A DNA stretch of 49,005 nucleotides from PHAA01 sp040217755 (lineage in GTDB: Bacteria; Bacillota; Syntrophomonadia; Syntrophomonadales; Syntrophomonadaceae): assembly GCA_040217755.1 (NCBI GenBank), contig JBEHWJ010000008.1:1-49005 (forward strand), read 5' to 3'. The translations under genes and the position numbers were made by a program. Under the pieces are notes generated by a model. It had not been told where the DNA came from and did no database searches. It was given only the letters and a program-made list of their open reading frames with translations. Of this stretch, positions 1 through 8,889 are shown piece after piece. Numbering within the stretch: position 1 is the stretch's first letter; each line of letters opens with the position of its first letter.

Positions 1-903
1 ATCCATGCTCAGCCCGGGGACGCGGTCAAAGCCGGGCAGAGATTGATAACCCTTGATGATACCGATTTCATCGCGGGGGTCAAACAGGCCGAAGCCTTGG
101 TGGCCCTGGCCCAGGCCGGCCTGCACAGCAATCAGATCCAGGCCGAAAACGCCCGCCTCAATTATGAAAGGATTCAAGCCCTGCACGAGGCGGGGGCGGT
201 CTCCGATCAGCAACTGGAGGCATCCCGGGCGGCGTATGAGGCCTTGATAGCCGGTAGTGCCGAGGCCTCCGTAGCTCAGGCGGAGGCAGGCCTGATGGCG
301 GCGCGCAATGCCTTGGATAAATGTGTGCTCACTTCACCTATCAACGGGATAGTTGGCAGTATCGGTTTATCGCTGGGCGATACCGCCAATCCGGCCGCGG
401 TGGCGGCCATCGTCAGCAATACCGGGCAGTTGGAAGTCGAAGTCATGGTCAGTGAAGCCGAAGTCAGCTACATCCAAAAAGGCAGCCCGGTAGACGTTGT
501 GGTTCGAGCCGTCAGGGGGGAACCTTTCCTGGGCCAGGTGGAAAGTATCGCCACCGTGGCCGATCCGGTCAAACGCAATTATGCGGTCAAGGTCAGTCTG
601 CCCAACCCCGATGATAATATCAAATCCGGTATGTTCGCCGAGCTTTCCATAGACACCATGAGCAAACAGGATATACTGGCAGTTCCGGTCGGAGCAGTGC
701 TCCCCAAAGGCGGACGGGATATAGTCTATCTGGTTGACGACAACCAGCGCGCTCGGGCCGCGGCAGTCGAGACCGGTATCAAAAATGACCAGTATATAGA
801 GATAATATCCGGTTTAACAGCCGGCCAGGAAGTAATAATCAAGGGCAATACCCTGGTCGGTGACGGCACCCTGGTGAAGGTGGTCGAGGGAGGCAATCAA
901 TGA
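1..903 (+). CDS. RND efflux periplasmic adaptor (HlyD/AcrA family), 5' end missing
   Basis: This is the adaptor (membrane fusion protein) of a tripartite or bipartite RND pump. The reading frame is open from base 1, so the N-terminus, including signal or lipid anchor, lies upstream of the window. The first residues (GDAVKAGQRLITLDD) are the second half of a lipoyl/biotinyl-like motif. A coiled-coil hairpin follows, rich in Ala, Glu and Gln, and then the returning lipoyl half (LTSPINGIVG). The beta-barrel and membrane-proximal domains follow (SGMFAELSI, then VPVGAVLPKGG). The stop codon overlaps the start of the pump gene (ATGA at 900-903), so the two are translationally coupled. The family assignment is firm. 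The substrate cannot be read from sequence. Confidence 0.93.
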   Translation: MHAQPGDAVKAGQRLITLDDTDFIAGVKQAEALVALAQAGLHSNQIQAENARLNYERIQALHEAGAVSDQQLEASRAAYEALIAGSAEASVAQAEAGLMAARNALDKCVLTSPINGIVGSIGLSLGDTANPAAVAAIVSNTGQLEVEVMVSEAEVSYIQKGSPVDVVVRAVRGEPFLGQVESIATVADPVKRNYAVKVSLPNPDDNIKSGMFAELSIDTMSKQDILAVPVGAVLPKGGRDIVYLVDDNQRARAAAVETGIKNDQYIEIISGLTAGQEVIIKGNTLVGDGTLVKVVEGGNQ

Positions 904-3900
904 AGATTGTAGATTTTGCCGTAAAACGACCGGTCACCATGATCATCCTGGTAGCGGTGGTATTGATCATGGGGGTTTTCACCTTTAACCGGATGGTCCT
1001 GGACTTGTACCCAGACATGAAATTCCCCATGGCGGTGGTGATCACCACTTACAGCGGGGCGGGTCCGGAAGAGGTAGAATCGAGGGTGACCGAGATTCTG
1101 GAAGGCGCCGTCAACACCGTAGGTGGCATCAAAAGCGTGCAATCATATTCCAGCGCGGGAACTTCAATGGTCCTGGCCAGCTTCGACTGGGGCACCGACA
1201 TGGACAACGCCATCATTAATATGCGGGAGAAGATCGGACTGGTGGAGGTGGCCCTGCCCTCCGAGGTGGAGAAGCCCATGGTGCTGAAGATGGACATCAA
1301 TATGATGCCGATAATGCAGATCGGCGTTACCGGTGGGGACCAGATGTCTCTGGCCCAAATGCAGTCCATCGCCGAGGACAAGATCAAACCCCGCCTGGAG
1401 CGCATCCCCGAGATAGCTTCGGTAATGATAACCGGAGGTTTACAGCAGGAGGTACAGGTCGATGTGGATCCGGTCAAGCTGCAAAATTACGGCCTGACCC
1501 TAAGCCAGGTGAATCAGGTACTGCAGATGGAGAATTTTAATTCCTCCGGCGGTACCGTCAATGAAGGCCAGCGCCAGTATTTCGTGCGCAACCTGCAGCA
1601 ATTTGAGACCATCGATGACATCAAAGATGTAGCTATAATCACTGCTACCGGCAATATCGTCTACCTGCGGGACATCGCCGATATCGTCGATGGATACAAG
1701 GAAGATACCCAAATAACCAGGGTCAACCAGGGCCCGGCGGTTGGTATACATTTGATGAAACAGAGCGACGCCAATACGGTTGAGGCCTGCAACGCGGTCA
1801 GGGCTGAGTTGGCCAAGATTCAGGAGGAATTGGGTGTCCAACTGGATATCGATGTGGTGACCGACCAATCCAGTTTCATCAAACAATCCCTCGAATCCAC
1901 CCAGACCACCATGTGGGAGGGGGCCTTGCTGGCCATGGTGGTCCTGTTCCTGTTCCTTCGCAATTTCAGCAGCACCTTCATCGTATTCACCGCTATCCCC
2001 CTATCCATCGTGGCGACCTTCATATTGATGTATTTTAACGGCAACACCCTCAACCTGATCACTCTGGGCGGTTTGTCTCTGGGCATCGGGCGGATGGTGG
2101 ACGATTCCATCGTCGTCTTCGAAAACATCTACCGCCATCGCAAACTGGGATTGCCGCCCCTGCAGGCAGCCCTGACCGGGGCTTCGGAGGTGGGCAGTGC
2201 GGTTATCGCCGCCACCATGACTCTGATCGCGGTGTTTCTGCCCATATTGTTCGTGCAGGGACTGGCCTCGGTCATATTCAAACCGATGGCCATCACCATC
2301 AGTTTCGCTATCTTCTGTTCGCTGCTGGTAGCCCTGACCGTAGTCCCGTTGATGTCCTCCCGCATGCTGACCGATCAGGCAATGATGGAGCGCAAGGTCG
2401 GGAGCGGCCGGTTAGCGGCCGCAGTACACAATTTCGGGGTATGGATCGACAACCTGGGCGAAGGTTATACCAAACTGATCAAATGGTCCCTGGGCCACCG
2501 TAAAACAGTATCGATCGGGGTCACCATCCTGATGATAGCCTCCTTCATCCTGTCCCCCTTTATCGGAGCGGAATTCCTGCCGGCCACCGATTCCGGGGAA
2601 ATCGCCATCTCAGTAGAGACAGACCAGGGCTCGCGATTGGAAAGTACTGACCAGATTATGACCGAGATCGAAGCCAAACTGCACGACATACCGGAAGTCT
2701 CCACCATCTTCAGCAGCATCGGCGGTTCCGCCAACCAGTTCATGGCATCCGGTACCCAATCCGATCAGGGAGCCATCAGCCTAAAGCTGATTCCCAAGAA
2801 TGAGCGCGAAAAATCGGTATGGGATATCGCCGAACAGATGCGGATCACGCTTTCTGATATAGCCGGGGCCAAAATCGGTGTCTCGGTTACCGACATGACC
2901 ATGGGGATGATGGACTCGTCAGCAGTAAATGTACGGGTCAAGGGGGATGATTTGACCGTCTTGAGAGAGCTTTCCGACCAGGTGGCCGAAATAGTCCGCA
3001 ACATTCCCGGCACCCGCGAGGTGGAGTCCTCGCTGAGCGACGGCAAGCCTGAGGTGCAGGTCAAGGTGGACCGCCAGCGGGCCGCCGCCCTGGGCCTCAC
3101 CCCCATGCAGGTGTCGGCGGAGATCAAGAACGCCATGCAGGGGACGGTGGCCACCCGCTACAAGGTGGAGGGAACCGAGGTGGATGTACGGGTCCGCTAT
3201 ATTCCGCAAAACCACCAGGACCTGGAATACCTGCAAAACCTGACTATATTGAGTGCTTCCAGGGCAAACGTCAAATTGTCCCAGATAGCCACCTTCGAAC
3301 TGGCCCAGGGACCGGTCCAGATCACCAGGGTCGACCAGGTCCGCGAGGCGGATATAACCGCCAACCTCTTGAATCGGGACCTGAAGAGCGTAGTGGGCGA
3401 TATCCAGGCTCAGGTGAAGAATATGGAATTGCCGGCAGGTTATACCGTGGAGTATACCGGGGCCAACGAGGATATGATGGAGAGTTTCTCCAGCCTGGGT
3501 CTAGCCCTGATCCTGGCTCTGATCCTGGTTTATGCGGTGATGGCCATCCAATACGAGTCATTCTTCAATCCGTTCATAATCATGTTTTCGGTACCAACTG
3601 CCTATATAGGCATAGTGCTGGGCTTGTTGCTGACCGGTCGTACCTTCAACGTACCGGCCTTTATCGGCATAATCATGCTGGTGGGCATAGTGGTTTCCAA
3701 TGCCATCGTCATGGTGGATTACCTGGAGAGGCTGCGTAAGCGGGGGATGGAGAAGGAAGCCGCCATCATAGAAGCCGGCCGGGTCCGCCTGCGTCCCATC
3801 CTGATGACCGCCTTCGCCACCATCCTGGCCATGTTCCCGCTGGGGCTGGGCCTGGGTGAGGGAGGGGAGATGACCGCCCCTTTGGCTACCGTGGTCATCG

Positions 3901-4049
3901 GCGGCTTACTGGTATCGACCTTGATAACCTTGTTCCTGGTGCCGGTAGTCTACAGCATCTTCGATGACTGGCTGCAAGGTGCCCGCCGCCGTTTGCGGCG
4001 CGGGGGGAATATTGCCCCGGACGCGTCGCCCGTCGATGTGGAGGGATAA
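900..4049 (+). CDS. RND-family efflux transporter (HAE1/AcrB-like), inner-membrane pump
   Basis: A proton-driven exporter of 1049 residues, the normal length for AcrB/MdtB-type pumps. The N-terminus (VDFAVKRPVTMIILVAVVLIMG) is the typical first membrane helix. A large extracytoplasmic loop follows, then the helix-4 region with the paired acidic residues of the proton relay, D401-D402 (GRMVDDSIVVFENIY). A second loop and C-terminal helices complete the internally duplicated fold. The start overlaps the adaptor stop by four bases, and a TetR gene begins 3 bases after the stop, so the three form one operon. HAE1 pumps are best known from two-membraned bacteria, where they pair with an outer-membrane channel. 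No TolC-like gene is visible here, but one could lie upstream. The exported compound is unknown. Confidence 0.96.
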   Translation: MKIVDFAVKRPVTMIILVAVVLIMGVFTFNRMVLDLYPDMKFPMAVVITTYSGAGPEEVESRVTEILEGAVNTVGGIKSVQSYSSAGTSMVLASFDWGTDMDNAIINMREKIGLVEVALPSEVEKPMVLKMDINMMPIMQIGVTGGDQMSLAQMQSIAEDKIKPRLERIPEIASVMITGGLQQEVQVDVDPVKLQNYGLTLSQVNQVLQMENFNSSGGTVNEGQRQYFVRNLQQFETIDDIKDVAIITATGNIVYLRDIADIVDGYKEDTQITRVNQGPAVGIHLMKQSDANTVEACNAVRAELAKIQEELGVQLDIDVVTDQSSFIKQSLESTQTTMWEGALLAMVVLFLFLRNFSSTFIVFTAIPLSIVATFILMYFNGNTLNLITLGGLSLGIGRMVDDSIVVFENIYRHRKLGLPPLQAALTGASEVGSAVIAATMTLIAVFLPILFVQGLASVIFKPMAITISFAIFCSLLVALTVVPLMSSRMLTDQAMMERKVGSGRLAAAVHNFGVWIDNLGEGYTKLIKWSLGHRKTVSIGVTILMIASFILSPFIGAEFLPATDSGEIAISVETDQGSRLESTDQIMTEIEAKLHDIPEVSTIFSSIGGSANQFMASGTQSDQGAISLKLIPKNEREKSVWDIAEQMRITLSDIAGAKIGVSVTDMTMGMMDSSAVNVRVKGDDLTVLRELSDQVAEIVRNIPGTREVESSLSDGKPEVQVKVDRQRAAALGLTPMQVSAEIKNAMQGTVATRYKVEGTEVDVRVRYIPQNHQDLEYLQNLTILSASRANVKLSQIATFELAQGPVQITRVDQVREADITANLLNRDLKSVVGDIQAQVKNMELPAGYTVEYTGANEDMMESFSSLGLALILALILVYAVMAIQYESFFNPFIIMFSVPTAYIGIVLGLLLTGRTFNVPAFIGIIMLVGIVVSNAIVMVDYLERLRKRGMEKEAAIIEAGRVRLRPILMTAFATILAMFPLGLGLGEGGEMTAPLATVVIGGLLVSTLITLFLVPVVYSIFDDWLQGARRRLRRGGNIAPDASPVDVEG

Positions 4050-4052
4050 GCG

Positions 4053-4655
4053 ATGACGTCAAACAACCCCCGGGAGAGCAAAAGGCAGCTGATAATGGAT
4101 GCAGCCATTCAGGTATTTTCCCGAAAGGGGTATCATCACAGCAAAATGGAAGAGATAGCAGTGGAGGCCGGGATTGGCAAGGGGACCATCTACGAATACT
4201 TTCCCAGCAAGCTGCAGTTGCTGCAGGAGATTATGGAACAGAGTTACTACCTTTATGAACGCTCTCTCGAGTCAGTCATCGCTCCTGATGTTTCCCTGGA
4301 GGAGAAACTGGAGGCCCTGATCCGGGGACATCTACAGTTTTGCCAGAATAATCAGGACCTCACCAGGATCATCTTTCTGGAAACTGATGTCATCGACGAG
4401 GAACTGCGCCAATGGGCCTGGGATAAAAAACTGCAGAAGGAGCAATATCTGCAGGAGATTATCGCCCAAGCTGCCCGGCGCGGTGAAATAAAACCAATGG
4501 ATAACCAGCTGCTGACCATCGTCATCGGGGGCATACTGATGTCCTTCTGGGCCCCGATAGTGGTGGGGAACTGGCAGGTTGACCCCAGTGCCGCCGCCCA
4601 GCAGGTCAAGGACGTGGTCATGCATGGTCTGAGCCTGGGGAAACGGCCGGAGTAA
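4053..4655 (+). CDS. TetR/AcrR-family transcriptional regulator
   Basis: A 200-residue regulator, the standard family length. The N-terminal helix-turn-helix covers about residues 10-55, with the conserved pattern IQVFSRKGYHHSKMEEIA and then GIGKGTIYEYFPSK. The remaining helical region is the ligand-binding and dimerisation domain and is too diverged to predict a ligand. The gene starts 3 bases after the RND pump stop codon, so it is the last gene of the efflux operon and probably controls it. Its operator should lie upstream of the adaptor, outside this window. A weak hairpin follows the gene. Confidence 0.93.
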   Translation: MTSNNPRESKRQLIMDAAIQVFSRKGYHHSKMEEIAVEAGIGKGTIYEYFPSKLQLLQEIMEQSYYLYERSLESVIAPDVSLEEKLEALIRGHLQFCQNNQDLTRIIFLETDVIDEELRQWAWDKKLQKEQYLQEIIAQAARRGEIKPMDNQLLTIVIGGILMSFWAPIVVGNWQVDPSAAAQQVKDVVMHGLSLGKRPE

Positions 4656-4673
4656 GGGCTTAAACAGCTGAGA

Positions 4674-4692
4674 ACCGCTGCCCGCTGGCGGT
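4674..4692 (+). terminator. Possible weak terminator after the efflux operon
   Basis: ACCGC at 4674-4678 pairs with GCGGT at 4688-4692 around a 9-base loop, followed by a short T-rich stretch (AGCTTTTCTTT). The stem is short, so this is a weak call. Confidence 0.4.
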
Positions 4693-4701
4693 AGCTTTTC
4701 T

Positions 4702-4730
4702 TTGACTTAAATTCTGCGATATATTACTAT
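4702..4730 (+). promoter_or_regulatory. Sigma-A-type promoter for the epimerase/phosphomutase pair
   Basis: The -35 TTGACT (4702-4707) and -10 TACTAT (4725-4730) are separated by exactly 17 bases. The start codon of the next gene lies about 60 bases downstream. The match is good, but no transcription data support it. Confidence 0.65.
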
Positions 4731-4790
4731 TGTCCTAACGTACGCTGGATACCTGTGTGCAGAAGGACTATTTTTTTGGGGGTTTATTCG

Positions 4791-5930
4791 ATGCACTTGG
4801 GAAAAGTGATGGTCGTCTTTGGCACCCGCCCGGAAGCTATCAAGATGGCTCCGGTGATAAAGGAACTAAAAAGGGTGGCGGACATTGAGACCGTGGTGGT
4901 AGTCACCGCTCAACACCGGGAGATGCTGGATCAGGTCCTGCAGTTGTTTGGCATCGTACCCGATTATGACCTGGATTTGATGAAGGAAAGACAAGATTTA
5001 TACAGCATAACCACCGGTGTACTGGCTGGTCTGAAGGGCATAATGCAGGCTGAGAAACCGGACATGGTACTCGTGCACGGGGACACCACCACCACCTTTG
5101 CGGCTGCCTTGGCGGCTTTCTATGAAAGGATTCCGGTCGGTCACGTGGAGGCGGGGTTAAGAACCCGCAATAAGTATTCCCCCTACCCGGAAGAGATGAA
5201 CCGCAGCCTGACCGGCCGGCTGGCGGAATTGCATTTTGCCCCCACCGACGTGTCGCGGGAAAACCTGCTGGCGGAATCGGTGGCTTCTTTTAAGATTTGG
5301 GTAACCGGCAATACCGTGATCGATGCCCTCATGGAAACGGTTCGGGAGGGTTACCGGTTCGATGATTCTCTGCAGGATATCGATTTTAACCATCGCATTA
5401 TATTGGTCACTACTCACCGCCGTGAAAACTGGGGCGATCACATGCGTGATATCTACGCTGCCCTCCTACAGTTGGTTGAAGAATTCGGGGATGTGGAGAT
5501 AGTATTCCCGGTCCACCGCAACCCGACCGTCAAGGACCTGGCCGAGGAGATGCTGGGGGGGCGGGAACGGGTCCATTTACTGGAGCCTTTGGAATATGAA
5601 GCCTTCGCTAATTTGATGAATGCTTCATATATTATAATGACCGATTCCGGCGGGCTTCAGGAAGAAGCACCTTCCCTGGGCAAACCGGTCTTGGTGTTGC
5701 GGGATAACACCGAACGGCCCGAGGCCATCCAGGCTGGTACCGTCCAACTGGTGGGGACGGTGCAGAAGAATGTGTATGAAGCGGCCCGTCGCTTGCTGCT
5801 CGACCGGGGCCGGTATGACCAGATGGCCCATGCCATCAATCCCTACGGGGATGGCAAGGCAGCCATCCGCATCGTCAGGGTAATCAAGGATTTTCTTTAT
5901 GTACGTATAGGGGCGGCCAACTATAATTAG
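4791..5930 (+). CDS. wecB: UDP-N-acetylglucosamine 2-epimerase (non-hydrolysing)
   Basis: Interconverts UDP-GlcNAc and UDP-ManNAc, which supplies ManNAc for wall teichoic acid linkage units or other surface polysaccharides; it acts in the cytoplasm. Conserved family stretches are present in order: GTRPEAIKMAPV near the N-terminus, HGDTTTTFAAALAAF, HVEAGLRT, EEMNRSL, THRREN and TDSGGLQEEAPSLGKP. The 379-residue length is typical. I chose the ATG at 4791 because the protein then begins MHLGKVMVVFGTRPE, as in homologues. An upstream in-frame GTG at 4755 would add a 12-residue tail with no homology. The Bacillus name for the same enzyme is mnaA. A phosphohexomutase gene follows closely, consistent with a sugar-nucleotide precursor operon. 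Confidence 0.95.
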   Translation: MHLGKVMVVFGTRPEAIKMAPVIKELKRVADIETVVVVTAQHREMLDQVLQLFGIVPDYDLDLMKERQDLYSITTGVLAGLKGIMQAEKPDMVLVHGDTTTTFAAALAAFYERIPVGHVEAGLRTRNKYSPYPEEMNRSLTGRLAELHFAPTDVSRENLLAESVASFKIWVTGNTVIDALMETVREGYRFDDSLQDIDFNHRIILVTTHRRENWGDHMRDIYAALLQLVEEFGDVEIVFPVHRNPTVKDLAEEMLGGRERVHLLEPLEYEAFANLMNASYIIMTDSGGLQEEAPSLGKPVLVLRDNTERPEAIQAGTVQLVGTVQKNVYEAARRLLLDRGRYDQMAHAINPYGDGKAAIRIVRVIKDFLYVRIGAANYN

Positions 5931-5963
5931 TCCGGTCTGATGACGTCGACCAAGGAGGCTTTT

Positions 5964-7394
5964 ATGACTGAGATAAAGTTTGGTACCGATGGTTGGCGGG
6001 CTGTAGTCGCCAGGGAGTTCACCTTCGCCAATATCAAACTGGTCACCCAGGCCATCGCCAACTATGTCAAATCACATAGTTTGAGTAAAAAAGGCATAAT
6101 CATCGGCTATGACAACCGGTTCCTGTCTGAACATTTTGCGGACGAATGTGCCCGGGTGATAACCGCTAACGGGATACGGGTGATGGCGGCCACCAAAGCC
6201 GTACCAACCCCCCTGGCGGCCTGTGCCATCCGGATCTTCCAGGCGGGAGGAGCCATAATGATCACCGCCAGCCACAATCCGCCTGAGTACAACGGTATAA
6301 AATTCATTCCCGAATATGCCGGCCCGGCCTTGCCGGAGGTCACCCAGGCCATCGAGGAGGAAGTGCGGCGTATACAGGCAGGAGGCAGAGTTTATGAGCT
6401 TGATCTGAAGGAAGCACAGACCCTGGACCTTTATAAAGAAATAGACGTGGACCGCGATTACTTCAACCAGATCCTTAAAGTGTTGCAGCCGGATACTTTC
6501 CGCAAACGGCCTCTCAAGGTAGTCGTCGATCCAATGTACGGTTCCGGGGTTGGCTATCTGGACCGCCTGTTGACAGAATTGGGCTGTGAGGTCAAGACCA
6601 TCAATAACTACCGCGATCCCCTGTTCGGAGGGTCGATACCTGAACCGACCAATGCCGGCCTGGCCGATCTCAAGCGTTCGGTGGTCCATTATGGCTACGA
6701 CCTGGGCCTGGCCTTGGATGCTGATGGTGACCGCTTTGGGGTTGTCGATGAGCGGGGGAATTTTGTCAATCCCAACCGCCTGGCTTATCTGTTGCTCGAA
6801 CACCTGCTAACCACCCGTACCTTCCGCGGCCCGGTCTGCCGCTCGCTGTCCACCACCCACAACCTGGACCGGATTGCCCGCCAAAACGGATTGAGCGTCA
6901 TCGAGACCCGGGTAGGCTTCAAATACATCTCGGAATGCCTGCGTGAGAAAGGTTGCATCCTGGGTGTTGAAGAAAGCGGGGGATTGAGTATTTTCGGTCA
7001 TGTTCCGGAAAAGGACGGTATCCTGGTCGGTCTCCTGGCTGCGGAGATGATAGCGGCCACCGGCAAAACATTCGACCAGCTGAACCAGGAAGCGGTGGCC
7101 AAATACGGATTGATGGAAACCGAGCGGCTGGACGTCAAGATCACTCCCCCGGAACGGGAGCGTATCCTGGCTGAATTGAAAGATTATCAGCCCAAAGCCA
7201 TCGCCGGCGTACCGGTAGACAAATTCGATGAAACCGAAGGGAAAAAGATCATCCTCGAGGATGGCAGCTGGGTATTGGTCCGTCCTTCGGGAACCGAGCC
7301 CCTGATCCGCATATATATCGAGGCCCCGGAACGGGAGCGGATCGATGTTATGCGCAAAGAGGTAACCGCCAGTCTTTCCATAAAAACAGATTGA
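5964..7394 (+). CDS. Phosphoglucomutase/phosphomannomutase family protein
   Basis: An alpha-D-phosphohexomutase that moves phosphate between C1 and C6 of a hexose; 476 residues. All four active-site loops are visible: the phosphoserine loop TASHNPPEYNG, the metal loop DADGDRF, the sugar-binding loop GVEESGGLS and the phosphate-binding loop RPSGTEPLIR. The start at 5964 is chosen because AAGGAGG lies 6 bases upstream; an in-frame ATG at 5940 has no comparable site. It follows the epimerase gene by 33 bases. Glucose versus mannose (or glucosamine) phosphate preference cannot be settled from these motifs. The length and neighbour favour a role in envelope sugar synthesis or glucose-1-phosphate metabolism. 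Confidence 0.93.
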   Translation: MTEIKFGTDGWRAVVAREFTFANIKLVTQAIANYVKSHSLSKKGIIIGYDNRFLSEHFADECARVITANGIRVMAATKAVPTPLAACAIRIFQAGGAIMITASHNPPEYNGIKFIPEYAGPALPEVTQAIEEEVRRIQAGGRVYELDLKEAQTLDLYKEIDVDRDYFNQILKVLQPDTFRKRPLKVVVDPMYGSGVGYLDRLLTELGCEVKTINNYRDPLFGGSIPEPTNAGLADLKRSVVHYGYDLGLALDADGDRFGVVDERGNFVNPNRLAYLLLEHLLTTRTFRGPVCRSLSTTHNLDRIARQNGLSVIETRVGFKYISECLREKGCILGVEESGGLSIFGHVPEKDGILVGLLAAEMIAATGKTFDQLNQEAVAKYGLMETERLDVKITPPERERILAELKDYQPKAIAGVPVDKFDETEGKKIILEDGSWVLVRPSGTEPLIRIYIEAPERERIDVMRKEVTASLSIKTD

Positions 7395-7484
7395 TAGAAA
7401 TTTAGGCTGGATGAGCGAATTGGCCTGGCCTTTTCCTTATAAGGTAACTTACTTGCGCCAGCATCATAGCCAAATGACTTTTGA

Positions 7485-7510
7485 AAAGGCACTGAGGGAT
7501 CAGTGCCTTT
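7485..7510 (+). terminator. Perfect 10-bp hairpin after the phosphohexomutase gene
   Basis: AAAGGCACTG (7485-7494) and CAGTGCCTTT (7501-7510) form a perfect 10-bp stem with a 6-base loop, about 90 bases after the stop codon. The 3' side ends in TTT but has no long T-run, so it is a plausible but not ideal intrinsic terminator. The rest of 7395-7637 shows no gene that I can support. Confidence 0.6.
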
Positions 7511-7637
7511 ATGATGAGGGGGCATTTTAGGCGGCTGTACGAGAAGAATCCTGGCATGCATAAACCATTTAAATTAACCCGATGTGGAATTGGCCCCGGG
7601 CCGGTAATCAATTAACCTCCTTAAAGCATATGATGTA

Positions 7638-7666
7638 TTGACATACTCTGAGGAGGTTCTTATTAT
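7638..7666 (+). promoter_or_regulatory. Near-consensus sigma-A promoter overlapping a ribosome-binding site
   Basis: TTGACA (7638-7643), a 17-base spacer and TATTAT (7661-7666) make a nearly perfect vegetative promoter. The spacer contains AGGAGG (7651-7656), and the -10 box runs into the ATG at 7665. A transcript from this promoter would start after that ATG and could not translate the small ORF from it. It may instead drive comFC at 7962. Confidence 0.6.
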
Positions 7667-7838
7667 GGTCCTGGTGCTTAAAATGACCAGCCTCGCCATT
7701 TGGTTCATAATAATGCTGTTCATCATCGGTGCAGCCTTTCGCCGTAAGAGAACCCCCCTGAGGAGTTTTACCCGTCACCCACACAGCCATGCCATTTCCA
7801 GGTCGGCATCCAAAAGCGACCATCAACAGTCCGGGTAG
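7665..7838 (+). CDS. Putative 57-residue single-pass membrane protein
   Basis: I do not recognise this small ORF. It begins at an ATG 8 bases after a perfect AGGAGG. It encodes one hydrophobic segment (about residues 7-24, SLAIWFIIMLFIIGAAF) followed by a basic, Ser/His/Arg-rich tail, the layout of a small type-III-like membrane protein with the positive charges inside. Against it, the start overlaps a strong promoter, and the tail has the look of unselected sequence. If it is real, it must be translated from a transcript that begins further upstream. It sits between the phosphohexomutase and comFC with no evident functional link. Confidence 0.4.
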   Translation: MVLVLKMTSLAIWFIIMLFIIGAAFRRKRTPLRSFTRHPHSHAISRSASKSDHQQSG

Positions 7839-7961
7839 GTTTATGTTATGATATGAATATATTGTCGAATCCTTGGTCCAGGGTAAGCTGGCGTGTTCCG
7901 GTTTACCCGGCCGCTCCCTTATCGTAGTCGCAAAAGGTTTTGTCAAAGAGGTGCTGCTGCT

Positions 7962-8681
7962 ATGCTGGACCCTATCCTTGATGTGTTGTTTCCTCAGGGG
8001 GCCTGTTGTATTTGCAGGAAACCGGGACGCTATGGATGCAGGCAACCATGGTGCCAGGAATGCCTCGATACCATGATAAATCTGCAGCAATCCGGCTCCA
8101 ACTGCGCAAAGTGCGGTAAATACCTGGCGGAAGGTGCTGCCCTATGCAGTGACTGCAAGTCCAAGCCGCCGCCGTTTGATATAGCTCGGGCGGTGGGACC
8201 TTACGAGGACCCCTATCGGATCACCACCAAGGTCTTGAAATTCATGGGCAGAAAATACCTGGCCCCGCAGATGGGCAGGATGATGGCCCAAAAAATAAGG
8301 AGCGAACCCGGTTTCGGCCCGATCGATATGATCGTGCCGGTACCGATTTCCAGGAACAGCCTGCAGGTGCGGGGCTTTAACCAGACCGAACTGCTGGCTC
8401 GCAAGATAGGCAAAGAACTGGGGATAAAAACCGAATGCGGGGTACTGGTAAGGACCAAAGAAACCCCCCATCAAACAGATCTTTCCAAGGAGGAGCGGGA
8501 GAGGAATCTGGCTTGCGTCTTCCAGGTTTCCGACCCCGACAAGGTAAAAGGCAAAAACATATTGTTGGTCGATGACGTATATACCACCGGGGCTACCAGT
8601 AAGGAATGCACCAGGGCCTTGCTGGATGCTGGGGCGGCCCGGGTGTGCGTCATTACCTGGGCTACCGGGCGGGGCTTCTGA
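7962..8681 (+). CDS. comFC: ComFC-family phosphoribosyltransferase-like protein
   Basis: A member of the ComF/GntX family, needed for natural DNA uptake in Bacillus and other bacteria and probably acting in the cytoplasm beside the ComFA helicase. The N-terminus carries zinc-finger cysteines (CCICRK, CRQPWCQEC, then CAKCGKY and CSDC). The C-terminal half is a type I PRTase fold with the PRPP-binding loop ILLVDDVYTTGATSKEC. I chose ATG 7962 because homologues begin MLD..LFP and GAGGTG lies just upstream; a longer reading from 7893 adds a basic stretch with no homology. The resulting length is 239 residues. No comFA is visible in the window. In Bacillus, comFC lies upstream of flagellar genes and then hpf; here only a zinc-ribbon gene lies between. 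Confidence 0.9.
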   Translation: MLDPILDVLFPQGACCICRKPGRYGCRQPWCQECLDTMINLQQSGSNCAKCGKYLAEGAALCSDCKSKPPPFDIARAVGPYEDPYRITTKVLKFMGRKYLAPQMGRMMAQKIRSEPGFGPIDMIVPVPISRNSLQVRGFNQTELLARKIGKELGIKTECGVLVRTKETPHQTDLSKEERERNLACVFQVSDPDKVKGKNILLVDDVYTTGATSKECTRALLDAGAARVCVITWATGRGF

Positions 8682-8720
8682 TCTCACCCGTCGCATCGGC
8701 GGTAATAAAAGGCTGAAAAC

Positions 8721-8782
8721 GGAATACCCCCGAAGAACTCCGGGGCAATTCTGGCGGTTGTTGGCGATCGGGGGTTAATTCC
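8721..8782 (+). other. Bulged 13-bp inverted repeat after comFC
   Basis: GGAATACCCCCGA (8721-8733) can pair with TCGGGGGT plus ATTCC (8768-8775 and 8778-8782), with TA bulged out. The 34-base loop separates the arms. It lies between the comFC stop and the next promoter, with no T-run, so it may be an mRNA 3'-end structure or an operator rather than a terminator. Confidence 0.4.
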
Positions 8783-8783
8783 C

Positions 8784-8812
8784 TTGCTATTAAATATTAT
8801 TCCGTTTATAAT
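8784..8812 (+). promoter_or_regulatory. Promoter for the zinc-ribbon gene
   Basis: TTGCTA (8784-8789), a 17-base AT-rich spacer and a perfect TATAAT (8807-8812), 77 bases before the chosen ATG. Confidence 0.6.
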
Positions 8813-8889
8813 AATCTGTACAAGTCGGGGATTCGGGTAAATTTATGCAGGTCTCGACAATTTTTCAAAAAAGTGAGGGATTTGTTCAC

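Noticed and set aside
7873..8076. A 67-codon ORF overlapping the start of comFC in another frame
   Set aside because: It is out of frame with comFC, overlaps its zinc-finger coding part, and has no ribosome-binding site that I can see.
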